Shown here: piece by piece, positions 56,401-64,000 of the stretch | Numbering within the stretch: position 1 is the stretch's first letter | How the letters are laid out: the number at the start of each line of letters is the position of its first letter | Assembly: GCA_023392535.1 (NCBI GenBank) | Contig: JAEVYY010000003.1 | Coordinates: 1-64,000 of the forward strand | Direction of reading: 5' to 3' | Length of the DNA: 64,000 nt | Source: Bacillota bacterium | GTDB taxonomy: Bacteria > Bacillota > Clostridia > Lachnospirales > Lachnospiraceae | Notes under the pieces: generated by a model | The model's database searches: none | What the model saw: the letters and a program-made list of their open reading frames with translations, nothing else | What the model was told of the DNA's origin: nothing | Program-made: the position numbers and the translations under genes

Positions 56401-56850
56401 GAGAAAAAAATTAAATACACAAAGAATGATAAAGTCATGGCATTTATAACATTAGAGGATCTTGTGGGAAGTGTAGAAGTCATCATATTTCCAAAGGACT
56501 ATGAAAAGAACGTCACTTATTTAGAAGAAGAGAGCAAAATATTTATCAAAGGGCGTACTTCTGTGGAAGAAGATAAAGATGGTAAATTGATCTGTGAACA
56601 GATCACCAGCTTTATGGATATCCCCAAGAAATTGTGGATAAAATTCTGTACAAAAGAAGATTATGCGGATAAATCCGAAAAACTTTTTTCTATTCTAAAT
56701 ACGTCGGAGGGGAAAGATCACGTCGTAATATATATAGAAGAAACTAAGCAGATAAAACAATTACCAGCCAATTATAATATTAATGCTTCGACAGAGCTTG
56801 TGGAACATGTAACAGCAATATTAGGTGAACAAAATGTAAAAATCGTGTAA
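53401..56850 (+). CDS. dnaE: DNA polymerase III subunit alpha
   Basis: This is the 1149-residue replicative polymerase alpha subunit of the DnaE1 class. It has an N-terminal PHP domain (HLHVHTEYSLLDG), the palm with catalytic PDIDIDF (about 396-402), a tandem HhH region, a C-terminal OB-fold and a clamp-binding-like QLSLFD near residue 913. AAAGGAG precedes the ATG. It is shortly followed by pfkA, a common pairing in Firmicutes. Confidence 0.97.
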   Translation: MAFTHLHVHTEYSLLDGSNKIKECVKRIKELGMDSVAITDHGVMYGVIDFYRAAKEAGIKPILGCEVYVAPNSRFDKELTGGEDRYHHLVLLAENNTGYANLMKIVSRGFTEGFYYKPRVDMEILEKYHEGIIALSACLAGEVQRYITKGLVEEAKKSAKKYETCFGKGNYFLEMQDHGIAEQGTVNAALLTMSKELAIPLVVTNDIHYTYRDDEKSHDILLCIQTGKKVMDEDRMRYDGGQYYVKSEDEMRLLFPYAQEALENTHKIAERCNVEIEFGVTKLPKYEVPEGFEAYTYLQKLCFDGLSNRYPEETGKLEERLQYELETIRKMGYVDYFLIVWDFINWAKKNGISVGPGRGSAAGSIVSYCLEITNIDPVKYNLLFERFLNPERVSMPDIDIDFCYERRQEVIDYVSSKYGSDKVVQIVTFGTMAAKGVIRDVGRALDLPYAYVDSIAKMIPNELNITIDRALSINPEFRALYEREEQVHFLIDMCKRLEGLPRHTSMHAAGVVICQKAADEFVPLSRGSDGSVTTQFTMTTLEELGLLKMDFLGLRTLTVIQNAVRFIEQSTGIKIDMDHIDYDDKAVLSAIGTGRTDGMFQLESAGMKSFMKELKPQNLEDVIAGISLYRPGPMDFIPKYIKGKNSNDEITYSCPQLEPILAPTYGCIVYQEQVMQIVRDLGGYTLGRSDLVRRAMSKKKQSVMEKERENFIHGNVDEGVPGCKANGISSEVASKIFDDMMDFAKYAFNKSHAACYAVVSYQTAYLKYYYPVEFMAALLTSVIDNPGKVAGYILTCRNMNITILPPDINEGEAGFSVLDGAIRYALTAIKSVGRPIIEAIVQERKNHGKYSNVNDFIARNIDHDINKRAVENFIKAGALDSLGGTRKQFMSVYVGIMDHLHQDKKNNMAGQLSLFDIVAEENKEEFDIKLPDVGEYTKEMMLGFEKEVLGIYISGHPLEEYETIWKKHITATTTDFMLDEETNSVSIADGISVTVGGMIAEKKIKYTKNDKVMAFITLEDLVGSVEVIIFPKDYEKNVTYLEEESKIFIKGRTSVEEDKDGKLICEQITSFMDIPKKLWIKFCTKEDYADKSEKLFSILNTSEGKDHVVIYIEETKQIKQLPANYNINASTELVEHVTAILGEQNVKIV

Positions 56851-56922
56851 CATCCAATGAAATAGGTTGAAAAGCATTAAGAAAAGGATTAGAATGTAAG
56901 GAAATATAGAGGAGGAAACGGC

Positions 56923-57897
56923 ATGTCCAAGGAGATTAAGACAATTGGAGTATTAACAAGCGGTGGAGATGCGCCCGGAATGAACGCAGCAATTAGAGCA
57001 GTGGTACGTAAATCGATTGCAAATGGCATGAAAGTAAAGGGTGTTAAAAAAGGTTATCAAGGACTTTTAAATGAAGAAATTATAGATTTAGAAACGAAAA
57101 ATGTATCGGATACGATTCAAAGAGGAGGTACTATTTTAGGTACAGCCAGATGTTCAGAGTTCAGAACAGAAGAAGGGCAGCGAAAAGGTGCGGAAATATG
57201 TAAGAAACATGGTATTGATGGTATGGTGGTCATTGGAGGTGACGGTTCTTATCAAGGGGCACTTAAACTGGCCGCACTTGGAATTAATACCGTAGGTATT
57301 CCGGGAACCATTGATCTGGATATCGTGTGTACGGATTATACGATAGGTTTTGATACGGCAATTAATACTGCTATGCAGGCAATCGACAAAGTGCGTGATA
57401 CCTCATCGTCTCATGAAAGGTGCAGTATCATAGAAGTAATGGGTAGAAATGCCGGGTATATTGCATTATGGTGCGGCGTAGCAAATGGAGCGGAAGATAT
57501 TCTGATTCCTGAAAAGTATGATTATGATGAACAGCGTATTATTAATAATATTATTAATAATAGAAAAAGGGGAAAGACGCATCATATCATTATAAATGCA
57601 GAAGGGATTGGACACTCTACTTCTATGGCGAGAAGAATAGAGGCAGCTACTGGAATTGAAACGAGAGCTACCATCTTAGGCTATATGCAGCGAGGTGGTT
57701 CACCGACTTGTAAGGATCGCTTCTATGCTTCTATCATGGGAGCATATGCGGCAGACATTCTATGTCAGGGAAAAACAAACCGTGTAGTTGGATATCGTCA
57801 CGGTGAATTTGTTGATTTTGATATAGAAGAAGCATTGAAGATGCAAAAAGATATTCCAGAATATGAATATGAGGTAAGTAGAATTCTTTCTATTTAA
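56923..57897 (+). CDS. pfkA: ATP-dependent 6-phosphofructokinase
   Basis: This 324-residue enzyme phosphorylates fructose 6-phosphate in glycolysis. LTSGGDAPGMNAAIRAVVR binds nucleotide. VIGGDGSYQGA keeps the Gly that marks ATP (not pyrophosphate) use, and GTIDLDI keeps both catalytic Asp residues, although the Asn of the common TIDNDI is Leu here. HERCSIIEVMGRNAGYIAL follows. AGAGGAGG precedes the ATG. Confidence 0.96.
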   Translation: MSKEIKTIGVLTSGGDAPGMNAAIRAVVRKSIANGMKVKGVKKGYQGLLNEEIIDLETKNVSDTIQRGGTILGTARCSEFRTEEGQRKGAEICKKHGIDGMVVIGGDGSYQGALKLAALGINTVGIPGTIDLDIVCTDYTIGFDTAINTAMQAIDKVRDTSSSHERCSIIEVMGRNAGYIALWCGVANGAEDILIPEKYDYDEQRIINNIINNRKRGKTHHIIINAEGIGHSTSMARRIEAATGIETRATILGYMQRGGSPTCKDRFYASIMGAYAADILCQGKTNRVVGYRHGEFVDFDIEEALKMQKDIPEYEYEVSRILSI

Positions 57898-57908
57898 TAA
57901 AGAAAATT

Positions 57909-59246
57909 ATGAAAAAAATAAAAATTAGTATATCCACAACAAGAGTCTTAGCAATCGGATTTGCACTGATCATTCTATTGGGATCTTTGCTTTTATCATT
58001 GCCGATCGCTAGCAAAGATGGAGATACTTCTTATTTAGATGCACTGTTTACAGCAACATCTGCAACATGTGTTACAGGTCTTGTTGTGTACGATACCTAT
58101 CAGAACTGGACTTTGTTTGGACAGATTATTATTTTATTATTGATCCAAACGGGAGGCCTTGGTTTTATGACCATAGGTGTCTATATTTCTGTTCTTTTAA
58201 AGAAAAAAATAGGGATCAAAGAAAGAGAAGGTATTCATGAGAGTGTGAATACACTTGAAATTGCAGGCGTCGTTAGATTGGTTCGATTTATTATACGAGG
58301 TACATTTACATTTGAGCTAATTGGTGCCATTTTGCTTTCCATACGATTTATTCCGACAAAAGGTATCATTAAGGGGATCTATTATGGAATATTCCATTCG
58401 GTTTCTGCATTCTGTAATGCAGGTTTTGATTTAATGGGCGATGTAAAAGCATTTTCTTCTTTTGCAGCTTATGAGAATGATATCATTGTAAATCTTACGA
58501 TTATGTCTTTAATTATCATTGGAGGTATTGGTTTTATTGTCTGGGATGATATCAAGCGGAATACCTATCATTTTCGGAAATACATGCTGCATACCAAAAT
58601 TGTCCTTGTTGCAACCTTTCTATTAGTGTTTGGGGGAGCATTTCTATTTCTCATAATAGAAAATCATGCAACATTAGAAGGCTTATCTTTGCAGGGAAAG
58701 ATGTTAGGAGCCATGTTCAGTTCGGTAACTGCAAGAACGGCAGGGTTTAACACAACAGACATAGCAACACTTACCAATTCAGGTAAAATGCTCACTATGT
58801 TTCTAATGTTTATAGGTGGCAGTACGGGTTCCACAGCAGGTGGAGTGAAGACTACTACATTTGTAGTATCACTTTGCTTTGCCGTTGCCATGATCAAGCG
58901 GACACAAGGAACGAACTTGTTTGGCAGGCGCTTGGAGGACGAAAATTTGAAAAAGGCAAATGCGGTTATCCTAATAAATCTTTCGTTGGCTTTTACGGCA
59001 GCTTTTATTATATTATTCATTCAACCGTTTAACTTTTCAGATGTATTATTTGAAGTGTTTTCAGCGATTGGAACTGTTGGAATGTCGACAGGCATTACAA
59101 GACTGTTGCATCCGATATCAAAAATAATAATAATATTACTTATGTACTGTGGCAGATTAGGAAGCCTGGGATTTGCATTGAGCTTTGCACAGAGCAAGAT
59201 TATCGCACCTGTTCAACAGCCTGTTGAGAGAATTATTGTCGGATAA
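57909..59246 (+). CDS. trkH: Potassium uptake protein TrkH/KtrB type
   Basis: This 445-residue membrane protein has four repeats of the K+-channel-like pore (TATSATCVTGLVVYDT, SVSAFCNAGFDLMG, SSVTARTAGFNTTD, AIGTVGMSTGITR), as in TrkH and KtrB. It imports K+ coupled to Na+ or H+. The adjoining TrkA-like protein regulates it. It starts 12 bases after pfkA with a weak ribosome binding site. Confidence 0.95.
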   Translation: MKKIKISISTTRVLAIGFALIILLGSLLLSLPIASKDGDTSYLDALFTATSATCVTGLVVYDTYQNWTLFGQIIILLLIQTGGLGFMTIGVYISVLLKKKIGIKEREGIHESVNTLEIAGVVRLVRFIIRGTFTFELIGAILLSIRFIPTKGIIKGIYYGIFHSVSAFCNAGFDLMGDVKAFSSFAAYENDIIVNLTIMSLIIIGGIGFIVWDDIKRNTYHFRKYMLHTKIVLVATFLLVFGGAFLFLIIENHATLEGLSLQGKMLGAMFSSVTARTAGFNTTDIATLTNSGKMLTMFLMFIGGSTGSTAGGVKTTTFVVSLCFAVAMIKRTQGTNLFGRRLEDENLKKANAVILINLSLAFTAAFIILFIQPFNFSDVLFEVFSAIGTVGMSTGITRLLHPISKIIIILLMYCGRLGSLGFALSFAQSKIIAPVQQPVERIIVG

Positions 59247-59277
59247 AAGAAAGAGCAAAATTGGAGAAAATTGAGAA

Positions 59278-59934
59278 ATGAAATCAATATTAGTAATAGG
59301 GTTAGGAAGATTTGGGCATCATTTAACAATGGATTTTATAAATCAAGGAAATGATGTTATGATTATCGATCAGGATGAGAAAAAAATAGAGGATCTGGTA
59401 CCATATGCAGCAAGTGCAAAAATTGGAGATTGTACCAATCCAGATGTCTTGAAGAGTTTGGGAATTGGCAATTTTGATTTGATATTTGTATGTATAGGGA
59501 CAAATTTTCAAAGTAGCCTTGAAATTACAAGTTTGGTAAAAGAAATGGGCGGTAAACGTGTCATTAGTAAGGCGACCAGAGATATTCAGGCAAAATTTCT
59601 ACTGAAAAATGGAGCGGATGAAGTCGTATACCCAGATAAGGATATTGCGGAAAGACTTGCCACAAGATGTAGCATGAATCATATTTTTGACTACATTGGA
59701 TTGGGAGTCGGATATGGAATATTTGAGATTTTGCCACTAAAGGAGTGGATTGGAAAGACAATTCGGGAATCCGATATCGCTGCAAAATACCATGTATCCA
59801 TTTTGGGAATTAAGGGCGGAGAAAGGGTAAAACCTGATTTTATGCCTACAGCGGCTTATGAAATTAAGGAAAACGATCATCTGATCGTATTGGCACAAAA
59901 TAGTGTGGCACAAACATTATTTAAGAAATTATAA
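59278..59934 (+). CDS. trkA: Potassium uptake regulator TrkA/KtrA type
   Basis: This 218-residue cytosolic gating subunit has an RCK_N domain with Rossmann motif VIGLGRFGHHLT (about 5-16) and a C-terminal RCK_C domain (about 135-218). It binds nucleotides and opens or closes the TrkH channel. It follows trkH by 31 bases in the same operon. Confidence 0.95.
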   Translation: MKSILVIGLGRFGHHLTMDFINQGNDVMIIDQDEKKIEDLVPYAASAKIGDCTNPDVLKSLGIGNFDLIFVCIGTNFQSSLEITSLVKEMGGKRVISKATRDIQAKFLLKNGADEVVYPDKDIAERLATRCSMNHIFDYIGLGVGYGIFEILPLKEWIGKTIRESDIAAKYHVSILGIKGGERVKPDFMPTAAYEIKENDHLIVLAQNSVAQTLFKKL

Positions 59935-59949
59935 AGCGGAGAGGAATAG

Positions 59950-60738
59950 ATGATAACATCTGCCGGAAACAGTAAAATAAAAAGAGTAATACAGTTAAAT
60001 CAAAAAGCAAAGGCGCGTAGGGATGAAAATGTCTTCCTTGTAGAAGGACTTAAGATGTTTTTAGAAGCGCCTGATAAAAAGATTCGGGACGTATATGTTA
60101 CCGAATCTTTTTATCATAAGAATCCAATCTGTCAGAAAAAAATAATGGATTGTAACTTTGAGTTTGTTTCTGAGGGCGTATTTGAGAAAATAGCAGATAC
60201 AAAAACGCCTCAAGGAATTTTATGTATTGTAGAACAATTCGAATATCAATTGAACCAGATGATCGCTAACAGAAACCCTTTTCTAGTGGTAATTGAGGAT
60301 TTACAAGATCCAGGTAATTTGGGTACGATTGTCAGAACCGGGGAAGGCGCAGGCATCGATGGCATTATAATGAGTAGAAATACGGTTGATATTTACAATC
60401 CAAAGACAATCAGAGCAACGATGGGTTCCATTTACCGGGTGCCTTTTCTGTATGTAGACAGGTTAGAGGATGTTCTGCTAAAAATGCATGCCAGAGGTAT
60501 TCAAACATATGCTGCACATCTGAAGGGAAATCAATATTACAATAGCTATTCCTTCGTGGAAGGGACCGCTTTCCTGATCGGTAATGAAGGAAATGGGCTA
60601 CGGGATGAGACAGCAGATCAGGCAACCTCTTATATCAAAATTCCAATGTCCGGACAGGTGGAATCATTGAATGCAGCAATCGCCACATCGCTCCTGATGT
60701 ATGAGGCAAGAAGACAAAGGTCCCATTTAGAAAACTAG
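59950..60738 (+). CDS. SpoU/TrmH-family RNA 2'-O-ribose methyltransferase
   Basis: This 262-residue enzyme has an N-terminal substrate-binding part (ITSAGNSKIKRVIQLNQKAKAR, VEGLKMF) and a C-terminal knot domain with VVIEDLQDPGNLGTIVRTGEGAG, LIGNEGNGL and VESLNAAIATSLLMYE, the three SpoU motifs. It methylates a ribose in rRNA or tRNA, and the exact target cannot be read from sequence. CGGAGAGG precedes the ATG. Confidence 0.93.
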   Translation: MITSAGNSKIKRVIQLNQKAKARRDENVFLVEGLKMFLEAPDKKIRDVYVTESFYHKNPICQKKIMDCNFEFVSEGVFEKIADTKTPQGILCIVEQFEYQLNQMIANRNPFLVVIEDLQDPGNLGTIVRTGEGAGIDGIIMSRNTVDIYNPKTIRATMGSIYRVPFLYVDRLEDVLLKMHARGIQTYAAHLKGNQYYNSYSFVEGTAFLIGNEGNGLRDETADQATSYIKIPMSGQVESLNAAIATSLLMYEARRQRSHLEN

Positions 60739-60759
60739 ATTTTATAGGAGGAAAAGATA

Positions 60760-61554
60760 ATGAAAATTGGATTTATTGGGCTGGGAAATATGGCAACTGC
60801 AATGATTAGTGGAATTTTAAAAAAAGGCATTTTTAAACCGGAAGAAATAATTGGTTCGGATCCCTCGGAAGAAGGTTTAAAAAAAGTAAGGGAAAAGTTT
60901 TCGATTGTAACAACATTATCCAATGAGGAAGTAGCAAAAGTAGCAGAAATCCTGGTACTTTCCATAAAGCCGCAATTTTATCGATCTGTAATTGAAGAAA
61001 TAAGGGAGTGCATATCAGATGATATGATCGTAATATCAATTGCACCTGGAAAAACATTGCATTGGTTAGAAGAGGTATTTCAAAAGCAGATAAAAATAGT
61101 AAGATGTATGCCAAATACACCAGCATTAGTGGGAGAAGGATGTACAGGAGTATGTTATAATGAAGGACTTCAGGAAACGGAGGTTCAAAATGTTTTGACG
61201 ATCCTATCGGGTTTTGGAAAGGCTCATATCGTTGCAGAGCATATGATGGATGCAGTGGTAGGAATAAGCGGAAGTTCTCCGGCCTATGTATTCATGTTTA
61301 TAGAAGCAATGGCAGACGCAGCAGTCGCAGAGGGTCTTCCGCGGAAACAAGCGTATGAGTTCGCAGCGCAATCTGTACTTGGCAGTGCCAAGATGGTATT
61401 GGATATGGGCAAGCATCCCGCTGAATTAAAAGATATGGTATGTTCTCCAGGTGGCACCACGATTCAGGCAGTCCGGGTGTTGGAAGAAAGAGGATTCCGT
61501 TCGGCTATAATAGAAGCAATAGAGGCCTGTATTACAAAGGCTAAAAATATATAA
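60760..61554 (+). CDS. proC: Pyrroline-5-carboxylate reductase
   Basis: This 264-residue enzyme makes proline from pyrroline-5-carboxylate with NAD(P)H. The Rossmann start IGFIGLGNMATAMISG and the family signature region MVCSPGGTTIQAVRVLEERGFRSAIIEAI are present. ATAGGAGG precedes the ATG. It is the last gene of this run and ends with a terminator. Confidence 0.97.
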   Translation: MKIGFIGLGNMATAMISGILKKGIFKPEEIIGSDPSEEGLKKVREKFSIVTTLSNEEVAKVAEILVLSIKPQFYRSVIEEIRECISDDMIVISIAPGKTLHWLEEVFQKQIKIVRCMPNTPALVGEGCTGVCYNEGLQETEVQNVLTILSGFGKAHIVAEHMMDAVVGISGSSPAYVFMFIEAMADAAVAEGLPRKQAYEFAAQSVLGSAKMVLDMGKHPAELKDMVCSPGGTTIQAVRVLEERGFRSAIIEAIEACITKAKNI

Positions 61555-61593
61555 TTAAATTACAAAATTATTATATAATAATTACTATTATTA

Positions 61594-61634
61594 AAAAAAG
61601 TGTGAAATAGGAAAAGCTATTTTGCACTTTTTTT
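61594..61634 (+). terminator. Terminator of proC
   Basis: A stem AAAAGTGTGAAATAG / CTATTTTGCACTTTT with G-U pairs and a six-base loop is followed by a long T run. Confidence 0.85.
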
Positions 61635-61806
61635 GTATAGAAATAGTATGTTGATGCATAAAATACAGTAAAGACGGTAAAACTTGACAAAAAGTTTTAG
61701 TTTTGCTATTATATGAAAATCTTAAAATGTTAATATATTTGTAACATTTGTAAAGATAATGAAATATATAAGGATTATAGAGAAATGGTAATATTTGGAG
61801 GTAAAT

Positions 61807-62916
61807 ATGAAATCAGCAAACAAAATACTGCTTGGTAGTATGATAGCAATGTTACTTATGGTATGCGCTATGATAGTATCGAAAACAGATCTAGAAGCAG
61901 TAGAAGTGAGTGATTATCTAAGTTCTCTCAACGAAGGTGCCGCAATTGTATTGGACGCTGATATTACACTCGATACAGAAGAATTAAACAAAGTTGTTGA
62001 ACAAGTTACGAACGAGCCAGAGAAACAGTCAGAGGATTCAGAGGAATCGAAATTAATCATGGCGAATGTAAAAGAGTCCATGAATATTCGTTCAGATGCT
62101 AATGAAGATTCAGAAAAAGTAGGGGTGTTATATAAAGACTGCGGTGGAGAGATATTGGAGCAAAAAGATGACTGGACTAAAATTAAATCCGGTGAATTGG
62201 TGGGATGGGCGAAAGACGAATACCTATTATTTGGCAATGATGCCGAAGAATTAGCCAGTGAGGTAGGGAATTTGGTAGCCAGAGTGGATACAGAAACGCT
62301 TCGGGTAAGAAAAGAAGCAAATGAAAGTGCAGATATCTATGGACTACTTGCAGTCAATGATGAAGTGATCGCATTGGAAGATATGGGTGACTGGGTTTCC
62401 GTGGACTTTGATGGAAAAACAGGATATGTTGATAAGAATTATGTAAAGGTAGATTTTAAAATAGATTCCGGAGAAACGATAAAAGCGATTCGGGAGAGAG
62501 AGCAGCAGATAGCTGATGAAAAAGCCAAAGCTGCAGAAAAAAAAGCAAAATTAACTGAGAACAGAGGAGCTGTGGCAGTAGATATTCCAGATGCTGCGCT
62601 ACTGGCGGCATTGATACAATGTGAAGCAGGCGGTGAGAGTTATGAAGGGCAGCTTGCAGTAGGCGCTGTCGTTATCAATCGATTGCGAAGCGGTGCATAT
62701 CCTAGCACTTTGCAAGGAGTTATTTACGCATCCGGGCAGTTTACACCTGCGTTGAATGGTAAAGTAAATAAAGTTGCCGAAAAAGGGCCGAAAGCAAGTT
62801 GTATACAGGCGGCTCAGGATGCCCTAAATGGTGTAAGCAACGTTGGAGCGGCCACTCATTTTAAACGTTCTGGAGCACATGACGGATATGTTATCGGTAA
62901 TCACGTATTCTGGTAA
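61807..62916 (+). CDS. SleB-type cell wall hydrolase with two SH3b domains
   Basis: This 369-residue exported protein has an N-terminal membrane/signal helix (about 9-26) and two bacterial SH3 domains (about 88-140 and 155-215; MNIRSDANEDSEKVGVLY and LRVRKEANESADIYGLLA). A coiled linker and a C-terminal Hydrolase_2 domain follow (ALIQCEAGGESYEGQLAVGAVVINRL with the catalytic Glu, GQFTPALNG, ATHFKRSGAHDGY). SleB relatives cut spore cortex, and this may act in cell wall or spore turnover. GGAGGT precedes ATG 61807. Confidence 0.93.
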   Translation: MKSANKILLGSMIAMLLMVCAMIVSKTDLEAVEVSDYLSSLNEGAAIVLDADITLDTEELNKVVEQVTNEPEKQSEDSEESKLIMANVKESMNIRSDANEDSEKVGVLYKDCGGEILEQKDDWTKIKSGELVGWAKDEYLLFGNDAEELASEVGNLVARVDTETLRVRKEANESADIYGLLAVNDEVIALEDMGDWVSVDFDGKTGYVDKNYVKVDFKIDSGETIKAIREREQQIADEKAKAAEKKAKLTENRGAVAVDIPDAALLAALIQCEAGGESYEGQLAVGAVVINRLRSGAYPSTLQGVIYASGQFTPALNGKVNKVAEKGPKASCIQAAQDALNGVSNVGAATHFKRSGAHDGYVIGNHVFW

Positions 62917-62950
62917 AAAATGGCGAACGATTCGTTCGCTATTTTTTTTA
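62915..62950 (+). terminator. Terminator after the SleB-type hydrolase gene
   Basis: A stem GCGAAC / GTTCGC with loop GATTC is flanked by A and T runs (ATTTTTTTT). Confidence 0.85.
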
Positions 62951-63025
62951 CCCATCAGGCAAGAATAGTTGAATAAACAATAAAAGTATAGTATTATATG
63001 GAAGAAGTAGAAAGGGGAAAGAAGA

Positions 63026-63457
63026 ATGAATATAACAATTGGATGGTTAGTTTTATTTGTCGTGTTGATAGCAATAGAGATTGCTACTTTGGGGCTAACT
63101 ACAATCTGGTTTGCGGCAGGTGCTTTGGTAGCGACTATCGCTGCGGCGTTCAATGCACCAGTGTTTATGCAGATCGCACTGTTCATTTTTATGTCGCTTG
63201 TATTATTGATTTTTACAAGACCAGTGGCAGTGAAATATTTTAATAAGGATAGAATTAGAACAAATGCAGAAAGTTTAGTAGGAAGACAAGCGATTGTAAT
63301 AAGCGAGATTGACAATCTGCAGGGAATCGGACAAGTGACAGTCGGTGGACAGGAATGGTCTGCCAGAGCTGCAGAAGATCATAGTAGAATAGCGCCTGGC
63401 GCTGTTGTAGAGGTACAGGACATTAAAGGTGTAAAGTTAATTGTGAAAGAATTGTAA
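63026..63457 (+). CDS. NfeD-family membrane protein
   Basis: This 143-residue protein has two to three N-terminal helices (LVLFVVLIAIEIATLGLTTIWFAAGAL and following) and a C-terminal OB-fold (IVISEIDNLQGIGQVTVGGQEWSARA), the NfeD layout. NfeD proteins partner with stomatin/SPFH proteins in membrane microdomains, and the next gene is one. AGGGGAAAG precedes the ATG. Confidence 0.93.
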   Translation: MNITIGWLVLFVVLIAIEIATLGLTTIWFAAGALVATIAAAFNAPVFMQIALFIFMSLVLLIFTRPVAVKYFNKDRIRTNAESLVGRQAIVISEIDNLQGIGQVTVGGQEWSARAAEDHSRIAPGAVVEVQDIKGVKLIVKEL

Positions 63458-63504
63458 GAATGAAAATCAGGCATGCAGAAATGCCGGAAAAGAGGAATTG
63501 AATT

Positions 63505-64000
63505 ATGTTAATGTTAGGACCTATCATTTTATTAGTCATTTTTTTAATCATTATTTTGTTACTTGCTTCATGTATTAAAATTGTACCGCAGGCACAGGCC
63601 TTTGTGGTAGAGAGATTGGGAGCCTATCAGGGAACCTGGTCGGTCGGTCTGCATGTTAAAATCCCTTTTTTTGATAAAGTTGCAAAAAGAGTAATATTAA
63701 AAGAACAAGTGGTAGACTTCGCGCCACAACCTGTTATCACAAAAGACAATGTTACCATGAGGATCGATACAGTCGTATTTTTCCAGATCACAGATCCTAA
63801 GCTGTTTGCTTATGGTGTTGAAAATCCGATTATGGCAATTGAAAACTTGACAGCTACTACTCTTAGAAATATTATCGGTGATCTGGAACTTGATCAGACA
63901 CTGACATCCAGAGAAACGATCAATACAAAGATGAGAGCTTCCCTTGACATAGCAACGGATCCATGGGGAATTAAAGTAAATCGTGTGGAGCTTAAAAATA
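63505..64000 (+). CDS. SPFH/stomatin-like protein, cut by the window end
   Basis: The first 165 residues show an N-terminal membrane helix (about 5-25) and the band-7 domain (IVPQAQAFVVERLGAYQGTWSVGLHVKIPFFDKVAKRVILKEQVVDF; TATTLRNIIGDLELDQTLTSRE). AGAGGA precedes the ATG. It follows nfeD by 47 bases, the standard pairing that organises membrane microdomains. The 3' end is outside the window. Confidence 0.94.
   Translation, partial: MLMLGPIILLVIFLIIILLLASCIKIVPQAQAFVVERLGAYQGTWSVGLHVKIPFFDKVAKRVILKEQVVDFAPQPVITKDNVTMRIDTVVFFQITDPKLFAYGVENPIMAIENLTATTLRNIIGDLELDQTLTSRETINTKMRASLDIATDPWGIKVNRVELKN

Noticed and set aside
57305..57325. Leu in place of Asn in the PfkA TIDNDI motif as a loss of function
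   Set aside because: Both catalytic Asp residues and the ATP-type Gly residues are kept, and clostridial relatives show similar variation.
57535..57565. AT-rich palindromic repeat in pfkA
   Set aside because: It encodes IINNIINN in a normal loop of phosphofructokinase; simple AT composition explains it.

Overview
The window is a piece of a low-GC Gram-positive (Firmicutes, Clostridia) chromosome, most likely from a Lachnospiraceae-type gut anaerobe. This is inferred from strong AGGAGG-type ribosome binding sites, frequent TTG/GTG starts, many YesM/YesN-type two-component systems paired with sugar ABC transporters, a SAM-I riboswitch in front of metK, and the close resemblance of the housekeeping proteins (DnaE, MurA, PfkA, MetK, TrkH/TrkA, SleB-type hydrolase) to clostridial forms. 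No rRNA, tRNA or CRISPR array was recognised.

Layout. 1-3.2 kb: an IS21-family element (istA, istB and a third tiny ORF) next to the 3' remnant of an IS30-family transposase. 3.4-6.3 kb: a small XRE regulator/membrane protein/DUF2007 cluster, a flavin-nucleotide (PNPOx-like) protein, an alpha-toroid-like protein and a truncated LysR regulator. 6.8-14.1 kb: an operon with a carbohydrate ABC transporter (lipoprotein plus two permeases), a YesM-type kinase that appears to start at CTG, an ADP-ribosylglycohydrolase-family enzyme and an AraC-type response regulator, closed by a terminator. 14.2-18.5 kb: an ECF sigma factor with a membrane protein and an ABC exporter, then a 78-residue OadB-motif microprotein and a VOC protein. 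18.5-21.7 kb: TraX-like membrane protein and an OmpR/EnvZ-type two-component system, followed by a 38-codon peptide gene with its own promoter and terminator. 22-25.6 kb: a glycine betaine/proline (OpuA/ProU-type) ABC importer and a MarR regulator. 25.7-27 kb: ndk and a YoaK-like protein on the minus strand. 27.2-36.9 kb: an orphan solute-binding lipoprotein, a kinase and a response regulator (a probable three-component sensor), then an Rbs-type ABC importer and a sorbitol-dehydrogenase-like enzyme. 37-41.7 kb: CAT-like acyltransferase, DUF4422 protein, nucleotidyltransferase, galE, hemolysin III. 41.8-47.2 kb: small conserved proteins, a small alarmone synthetase, a repetitive lipoprotein, flavin reductase, XRE-cupin regulator, Y-family polymerase. 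47.3-64 kb: housekeeping genes for cell wall (M23 peptidase, murA, SleB-type hydrolase), c-di-GMP turnover (HD-GYP), metK, dnaE, pfkA, trkH/trkA, rRNA/tRNA methyltransferase, proC, nfeD and a stomatin-like protein cut by the window end.

How it works together. The two sugar loci (6.8-14.1 and 27.2-36.9 kb) have the same logic: a membrane kinase senses an extracellular sugar, probably through a binding protein, and an AraC-type regulator turns on import and a dedicated cytosolic enzyme. The first locus uses an ADP-ribosylglycohydrolase-fold protein in place of a glycoside hydrolase. The second uses a polyol dehydrogenase. Candidate operators (direct repeats, a perfect 26-bp palindrome and a shared TTTTGTAAA-type motif) lie in or before these operons.

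The least explained items are the 38-codon aromatic-rich peptide gene, the ADP-ribosylglycohydrolase in a sugar operon, the OadB-motif microprotein and the third ORF of the IS21 element.
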